A stretch of DNA of 64,000 nt from Monodelphis domestica (taxonomy: Eukaryota; Chordata; Mammalia; Didelphimorphia; Didelphidae). The notes under the pieces were generated by a model. It was not told the DNA's origin and ran no database searches. It saw only the letters and a program-made list of their open reading frames with translations. The translations under genes and the position numbers were made by a program. This document shows positions 57,280-64,000 of the stretch, in pieces. Location of the stretch: contig NC_077227.1 of NCBI RefSeq assembly GCF_027887165.1, positions 439,385,612 to 439,449,611 on the forward strand, in the 5' to 3' direction. The number at the start of each line of letters is the position of its first letter. The stretch's first letter is position 1.

Positions 57280-57620
57280 GTGCTGGTAAATGTTTAACAG
57301 CTAGCACTTGGTGGGGGGCAGAAACTGTACATGCTACACTTTAAATTTCAATATACATTATGAAGGTTTTTCTCCATCACTTTCTTAAGTGTAGATGATC
57401 AACATAACAATAAATTAAGCATTTATTTGTACTGTTTGCTGATTTCAAGGTATATTAACTGCTTGCACTGAAAACTTAACAGTTGGCTCCCCTGAGTTAG
57501 TTTCAGCTAGTTCCAGCACACCCCTGCCTGGTAGGGACTTCAGAACTTATTGACACCAAGGCCTTCATTTTCAGAGGAGGACCCTGATACATTATGCTGA
57601 TATATAATGAATTGTTTGGA
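57280..57620. other. unique block, possible conserved non-coding element
   Basis: Repeat-free. Many TAAT/ATTA cores on the left part and a GC-richer right part (cagctagttccagcacaccc). Confidence 0.35.
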
Positions 57621-57659
57621 AATCTTGTCCAGATCTCACAGCATCTCAGAGGTGGAAGA

Positions 57660-57880
57660 GATCTCTAAAATGATCATAGTTGATAAAATCCAGGACTTAG
57701 AGTTAGGAAGATCTGGGTTTGAAACTTGCCATGTACCTCCTTGAGCTGACAGATCACTTTACTGCACTTGGGTTGTTTCCTCATCTGCAAAATGGGGAAA
57801 TGATAGCTTCTACCACAAGAACTAGTATGAGATAATTTATGCAGTGCTTTGAAACCTTAAAACATTATGTAAATCTCAAC
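57660..57880 (+). repeat. MIR core-SINE
   Basis: aagatctgggtttgaaactt, then ggttgtttcctcatctgcaa, then cagtgctttgaaaccttaaa. Confidence 0.85.
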
Positions 57881-57889
57881 TTAAAAAAA

Positions 57890-58270
57890 AATCCCATCCA
57901 GTCTTTATGTGAACAGACATCCTCCCAATAACATCCCTGACAAAGAGTTATCTAGCCTCTGCCTGAAGAACTTTAGTGATAGATATTCTACTTGTTGTTG
58001 AGATAGCCCATCCCACTTTTAGCTTTAATTGTTAGAATGGGTTTTTCTTTTTTTCTTTTTGCACTGAATACAAATTGACTTTGCTATACCTTCCACCCAT
58101 TTAATCTAGTTCTTTTTTTTCTGGGACTAAATAGAATAAGGTGACTTCCTCTTTTAACATGACAGCTCTTCAAATACTTGAAGACAACTATCACCCTCCA
58201 AAGTTTTCTTTTCTTTAGTCTAAACATATATTTCTTTAGTCCACCCTCAGATACTTAGATAGTTCATTGT
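57890..58270 (+). repeat. L3/CR1 LINE fragment
   Basis: tctagcctctgcctgaagaa, then gctttaattgttagaatgg, then cagctcttcaaatacttgaa, then ttctttagtctaaacatata. Confidence 0.85.
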
Positions 58271-59590
58271 AGATTGTTACTAAATGGTCATGAATGGAAA
58301 TGAGTTGCATGTGGTGTGTGGACTCTAGTTTTCTTCTCCTCTTGGGCTTATGGTGATTTATAGACTGGGTTTTTTTTAAATGCCTTAAAATTCCCAAAGA
58401 TAAGTGTTGGAGAAGTAAAATATCTCATTCTTATAGCATATATTTTAAGCATTTGCTATTTTTTTTTATTCTTGTGTTTGTAAGGATAATTAATAACTTT
58501 AATTAACATTCAAGTATCATCCTCTAGTGAAACTGTCCCTCTCATTTCTGCAAAAAGGGTGAACTATATTCATCAATCATAAAAATAGATGCTTAGGAGA
58601 TTTATGTAGAGTTGCAAAAGTCAAAATATTAACTTTTCTGTCACTTATTTTTCTGTACTTTATTTCCATTTTGCAGAAAATATATCTTGTATCAAGCTAG
58701 ATGCCACATATTTCTTCAGTAAATAAAAATATTGCTAAAATATTTTTTGCCCAACAAATATTTTTGTTAAATCCTCACTTCACAAAATTTAAAGAGGAAG
58801 TGGTCAATTCCCCATTTGTTGGACTGATTTTTAATCTTATGCGTGGACAATGAATGCACCTTCCAGACTTAGACTTGGCAATTCATTGATATATTCTTCA
58901 CAATACCAGTTTTCGCTCTCTTAGTTTTAGTTTGTGTGTGCAAACCCTGAATGAGTATTGCAAAAGAAATAGCCAATGTTTCCTTAGTTTTATTTGACCT
59001 GGAGTTTTCCTTGTTATATCTGATTTGTGTTATGCTCAACTTGTACCACACATCTGTCTCAATCATGACAGGAGCCCTCTGATTCATACAGTGCTTCAGA
59101 GCTTCTCCCTGGCACATCTCACTCAGAATTGCCCTGAATGTGATTTCTTTCCCCCCTTGATGACTCAACCCAGGCATCTGCTGAAATGTCACAGTCCTTG
59201 TCCAAAGATTTATCAGCATTCTTGAGTAGGCTCTGAGACTCCCACATGGACTGTTTTTTGCTTAGATGTCCCAAGATTTGCTTATTCTTGTTTTCCCATC
59301 TTTTCAAAGCTCAGAGAAAGATGTAATAGGGTTGTCATTTCCAGTGACAGCTGGTTGTGAAAAAAATACTGAGGTTTATTCAAAATGGCAACAGTTCCTG
59401 CTGCAGCCAGATTCCAGCTGTGGCTAGTGCCTAATCAGATGCTTTAAATATCAAGCCTAAAGAAAAAGGCCTTTTCTACATGCTTCCTTCCCTCTTTCTG
59501 GGCCAATGATCATAGAATCCAGCTTTTCCCCATGAAGTCTCTGAGAACAAGCTTCCTTTCCAAGAATATGGATCTTTCCTCACTTTCCTA
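58271..59590. other. unassigned intergenic sequence
   Basis: 58850-59320 holds overlapping minus-strand frames (116 and 62 codons) without family resemblance. 59340-59480 is repeat-free. No gene can be supported. Confidence 0.4.
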
Positions 59591-59594
59591 ATCA

Positions 59595-59775
59595 TGAAAT
59601 CATAAATCTAAAGCTAGAAAGATCCTCAAGAGGTCATGCAGTTCAGCTTCTTTCCATTTCCCCCTATTTTACAGATGATGAAACAAAGACCCAGAGAGTT
59701 TAATTGTATTTTTCAAGGTTGTACTAGTACTTACTGTAAGTAGCAGAAGTGAGATTTGAATCCAGGTGCAGGGAT
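59595..59775 (-). repeat. MIR-type core-SINE
   Basis: aatctaaagctagaaagatc, then agatgatgaaacaaagaccc, then gagatttgaatccaggtg. Confidence 0.8.
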
Positions 59776-60335
59776 CACCTCACCAACATCCTAGAGTATC
59801 CTTTGGCCTCAGAATCTTTATGTTGACTTCAAGAAGAGGAGTTTCACTTATTGCTAAGACTCTTCCTTCTCAGAACCCAATGGATTTCCTCCAAACCCCC
59901 AGAAATCAGTAGTAACAGAGGCAGAACTAAGAAATCAGACTCTTCTGCTTCACACAGTCAATATGCTTCTGAAAAGTTGTGTGCAGGCTCTATTTTTGTA
60001 AATACAATCCTACTTTAAATGCACTAGGGGAGATCTTTGTTTAAAGGAATTCTATAGTGAATCCTTTCTCAAAGTGAAGGATCCTTTTGTAAACGGAATA
60101 ATTTATCTGTTTTGTAAATATGGATTTTCCTAGATTGGGCTTGTTTGCAGGAAGGGACACCTGTATTGACTTAGATGCAGTCAAGAAGCAAAAGGCCATC
60201 TGTGGGTCTGGGGGCTCGTGACCTTTGAAATATATACACACACACGCAGACACACACATGCATACATGTACACACAGATATTTTAATAGAAAGCATTTTC
60301 TTGCTGTTTGGTTGGCTTCAGTGCCTGAGAAACTG
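59776..60335. other. unassigned intergenic sequence
   Basis: Contains a short CA-rich run at about 60235-60275; otherwise nothing is recognised. Confidence 0.4.
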
Positions 60336-60339
60336 ACAT

Positions 60340-60690
60340 TAAAAGACTAGCAGGAAAACTGAGTGGAGTTTGAATTGAGTCCCCTGGGGTGACAGTGAGC
60401 CACCAACCATGCACACATATTTATGGTGTCTCTAAGGACCACGTTCCACTGCAAAAGATTAACATCCCTGCTGCACAAATTAAAAATGCTCCATGATTTG
60501 CAGCATGGAGCAGGCTCACTGACGATCAGCATCTTTCCTTTGAACAATGTAATTGAATGTCTCTCAGTCTGAAACACTCGCTGTATCGATTTGAATTAAT
60601 TATTTGTACATTTGTAATCTTTGTGCTTTCTGAAGGCCTGGCATGCCCCAAACCGCAATGCTGCTAATCCTTTTGCCATTGAGTAGACAG
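60340..60690. other. unique block, strongest conserved non-coding candidate
   Basis: Repeat-free and AT-rich, yet holds five CpGs in 290 bases (for example ctgacgatcagc and cgctgtatcgatttgaatta). Also has ttgaattaattatttg with homeodomain-type cores. There is no coding potential on either strand. Confidence 0.5.
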
Positions 60691-61100
60691 CCTTCTTTCC
60701 TTATTGCTTCCTGCCCCCACCTCCGGTCCAGAAGCATTTGACAGCTTCTGAAGACAATCCATCAAACCCAGTGGACCAGTTTTTGCTGATAAAGGAGAGG
60801 TTCCTTTTTAAAACTGATGTTCTAGTTTTAGTGAATTAACAGTTCCAAAAACTAAAGTTACTTGGGCTTGTCCTAGTTAAAAGCATCAATTCTTTAGAAT
60901 CTGGAGGAAAAGACAAATCTCCAAATAAAATGGGATTAAAGCCTATAAGATATAAGGAAAAGTTGATTAGCAAGGAATGGGGAACTTTTGAAATTTGGGA
61001 ACCATTATTCTACTTAACAAGTTTTATGAATGAATTGGAATTTAAATCTGTACAGTAGATATAGGTGTCTGGGAGTTACAGAAAGGTAGGTAGTCTGTGG

Positions 61101-61147
<47 letters not shown>

Positions 61148-61984
61148 ATATATATATATAAAATGTACACATTACTCTAAAGGAAAGAAAACATTCAAGA
61201 ATTCTATTTATATATAGTAAATTGTAAAAAGCCAGCCCTTTCTGAGGAAGAGAATAAAGAAAACTTAAGATATTTGCCATCTAATATAACTTATTGGCAG
61301 TGCTTTTCTTTAGTTTTAAGTAGGGCCCATGATATGGATAAATCCAATTTAACTGGGATGTCCAAGGAATGAGTAGATTTTAGTTAACCTTAACTCTATT
61401 TCTTGGAGGCATTTTGGACCATCTTTCCTGAAATGTTGCTTTCTGATCCTGTTCTAAAGTCCAGTTTTAAAGTCTCATAGGTAGAGGATGATTTACATAT
61501 CTAGGATCTGAGTCCAGACTTTCTTTCTGGCTTTTTATGTCTCCTACCCATCTGCCCCAAAATGACCTTAGCTGAGTCTCTGATACTGGATGTTGCAGAG
61601 TAAATACAGATTTACTCTGATAAAGACATGTTCTCATCAAGAGTTTTCTGTACCCATGAAATCATAGGTCTGGTCCCTTTATACCCCCCCCCTCCCTGCA
61701 GTATGTATTCTATTGATAATGATGGAATCTGTATTTGTCAATGGAAGATCTCACAGAGCCTCAGGTGCTTAATTCTAAACATCAGTTCTCATTGTCTTGT
61801 TCTATAGCCAGATATGGGAGACTGAGCTGATCTGACATGGATCCAGGGCATCCTTGGAAGGTTGTTTGGGTTTGGATATATGTATATTTTTTAATTTTTA
61901 TCTTACTGACTATTTGATATGAACTTTTTTTTAGTCTGCCTCCTTCCTAAAGGTAAAGTATAAGACACAAAATATCTATATATT
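60691..61984. other. unassigned intergenic sequence with TG/TA microsatellite
   Basis: A compound (TA)n(TG)n(TA)n tract at 61101-61160. Otherwise no gene or repeat is recognised. Confidence 0.5.
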
Positions 61985-62115
61985 TGAGGGTCCTACTGGA
62001 TGGAGAGTTCGCTTCAAAGCTAGGAAGAACTCAATTTAAGTCTCATCTCTAACACATACTGGATCTGTGATCCTGGACAATTCGCTTTACCTCTCAATGC
62101 TATAGATGAATTCCA
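61985..62115 (+). repeat. core-SINE fragment (MIR or MAR1 type)
   Basis: actggatggagagttcgctt, then ctcaatttaagtctcatctc, then ggacaattcgctttacctct. Confidence 0.6.
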
Positions 62116-62741
62116 AGATTTGATTTTATTCGATTAGATTTTACACTCCTGAACACCATTTTAAGATTTTAAGTTGCAGAAAAGTTCTGACTTGCATTGT
62201 TTTTTTTGTTGTTGTTTTTTTGTTTGTTTGTTTTTGGTAAGAGGGAGTTTTCTAACCTGGGAGTCCCCTATGCCAATGAAATTACAAATCCATTCTCTAC
62301 TTCCTGACCCCACTCTTTGGATTCTGTTTAAATATCAGTTAAATATATACTCAATTTATATGGTCTTTATAGGCCTCAGATGTGATGTTGTTTCTTAAGA
62401 AATTTATTTATTTATTTCAGGATGTTAGAAATTTGGCCAGAACCTTACAGGGCCCAAGTCCCAGGGCTGAGGTACTGCTAAAAGGAGCCTCATCCTTGTC
62501 CCCTGAAGAATAAGATGCTTTTTCTCAGGATACAAAGGTAGAAAAGCTTCAGTAAAGATTGTGAGAAGACCAGATCATTAGGCAGGCCCAAGGTCCCAAA
62601 GGTCCCAATAAGACCTGTGTCCCTGGATGCAAAGCAAAATCTATCTGATGGAGAAATGAATGGCCAAGTCCTTCCTCTGGTGCTCTGTATCTGCATGGTG
62701 TCATATTGGGAGAAAGCATCTAATATAATTATAGAAAATTA

Positions 62742-62788
<47 letters not shown>

Positions 62789-62875
62789 GCTGATCACAGA
62801 TCTTGGCCAGGCTATCAAGCATAAAAAGGAAGTGATTGGCAAGCATTTAGGCACCTTCTAAATGGGAGTTAATTA
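62116..62875. other. unassigned intergenic sequence with (TA)n tract
   Basis: (AT)n of 38 bases at 62746-62783. T-rich stretch at 62198-62236. No gene. Confidence 0.5.
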
Positions 62876-62879
62876 CTTT

Positions 62880-63090
62880 GTGCTAGAGCAGAAAGCTGAC
62901 TATACTTAGGCTCAGAAGTCCTGGGCTCCAGTGACTGCCACTGGGTGGCTTACTAGCTTACTCACAACTTCTCTTAACCTCTATATAACAGGCATTCTAA
63001 TGCTTCTTCTACATAATGGGTATTATAATACTTATGCTACTTGCCATATAACACAATTGTGAGATGCTCCTGAAATAATATCTGAAAAGG
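62880..63090 (+). repeat. MIR core-SINE
   Basis: cctgggctccagtgactgcc, then aacttctcttaacctctata, then taatgggtattataatactt. Confidence 0.65.
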
Positions 63091-63509
63091 ACTTTTTTTG
63101 ACCACAGAGCACGATGTAAATATAAAATGTTATTTATTCTGAGGAAGTACTATATTAGAATATCTAGGCAGACTGACTCCTTCTTTTGAACACAGGCAGG
63201 AACTCATCATTTATTAGCCAGAATTTAGGATGCTGTTCTTGATGAATATGATTATTTTTTGTCAAAGTCTGAGTGAGAGGTCCTTCTCCACCAAGGCCAT
63301 GGACTGGAAACACTAGCTACTCAGCTCAAGGACACTAGACAAATTGTAAAACGAGTGCTTTCAGATGTTATCTATAATGGCAGTTGTAGGACTCTGTACC
63401 AAAAGTTTGAGACCCTTGCCTTTCAAACTCCTCTCCTACCTCACAATCAAATTTTTGACAACCCTACTGTCTCCAGAATATGCCTTGTTCAGTCCTACTA
63501 TCCATACTA

Positions 63510-63890
63510 TAACCACAGAATTTCAAAGCCGGATCAAACATAAAAAGTCATTTGTTCCAACATGAACAGAATTCCATTTTATAATATCCTTAATGAGTGG
63601 TCATTTAATTTCTACTTAAAGATTCTACTGATAGGGAACTCACTGCCTCATAAGCAGCTCTTTCCATTTTGGGATAACTTTAATTATTAGAGATTTCTTC
63701 ATATATTAAGCTGAAATCTGCTTATGTAACTCAACCTATTGTTGCTGGTTTTTCCCCATGGAGACAAACTAAACAAGTCTAATCTCTCTTCTATATGACA
63801 ATTCTCCAAATAATTGAAACCAGAAATTATGTCCTTCCGAAGTCTTCAGACTAAATATTACATTTCTAGTTCATCAAAGGGCACCATTGG
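63510..63890 (+). repeat. L3/CR1 LINE fragment
   Basis: tgatagggaactcactgcct, then ctctttccattttgggataa, then ttattagagatttcttcata, then ctctcttctatatgacaatt. 63091-63509 to its left is unassigned. Confidence 0.85.
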
Positions 63891-64000
63891 GTTTTAATTT
63901 TTGTTAGTTTTAATATCAATGCCTCATCTGTCCAATACTGAACTGTTAACCAGATCTTCATTTACAAGCAACATTTTTCATGTTTTTATCTTTACATTGG

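Overview
This is a 64 kb stretch of mammalian nuclear DNA, almost certainly from a marsupial, perhaps an opossum-like species. The evidence is the repeat set: marsupial tRNA-derived SINEs, core-SINEs with an RTE-type 3' tail, MIR/THER1-type core-SINEs, many L2 and L3/CR1 fragments, and L1 3' ends of the marsupial type. The species call rests on remembered repeat families and was not checked by a search. The DNA is AT-rich and CpG-poor outside one promoter island.

I can support only one gene: POP4 (RPP29), a protein subunit of RNase P and RNase MRP. It lies on the minus strand, from a start codon in a CpG island at 40043 to a stop at 28828. Seven coding exons join in frame through GT-AG introns and give a 231-residue protein that closely follows human POP4 (220 residues) from exon 2 onward. 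The first exon reads 13 residues where the human protein has only Met-Lys.

Layout. 1-4850: old L1 sequence with a recognisable reverse-transcriptase region and a younger SINE inside it. 4850-20660: repeat mosaic (MIR, L2, L3/CR1, SINEs), plus unique stretches and a good CTCF-like motif near 10350. 20670-23470: two unique, CpG-retaining or homeobox-motif-rich blocks on either side of a four-layer nest of repeats. 23800-28800: sparse repeats and the POP4 3' flank. 28828-40043: POP4, with introns holding L2, RTE-like, SINE and short L1 insertions. 39850-40560: CpG island promoter with CRE and NRF1-like sites. 40560-53400: L2-rich flank, one candidate solo LTR, and a long TCC tract grown at an L1 tail. 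53400-64000: an L1 tail with clear target-site duplications, MIRs, L3/CR1 copies, and several unique AT-rich blocks that may be conserved regulatory DNA.

I see no RNA gene, CRISPR array, operon or novel enzymatic system. The points most worth a second look are the POP4 N-terminus, the CTCF-like motifs, the unique CpG-retaining blocks, and the cleanly dated nested insertions.
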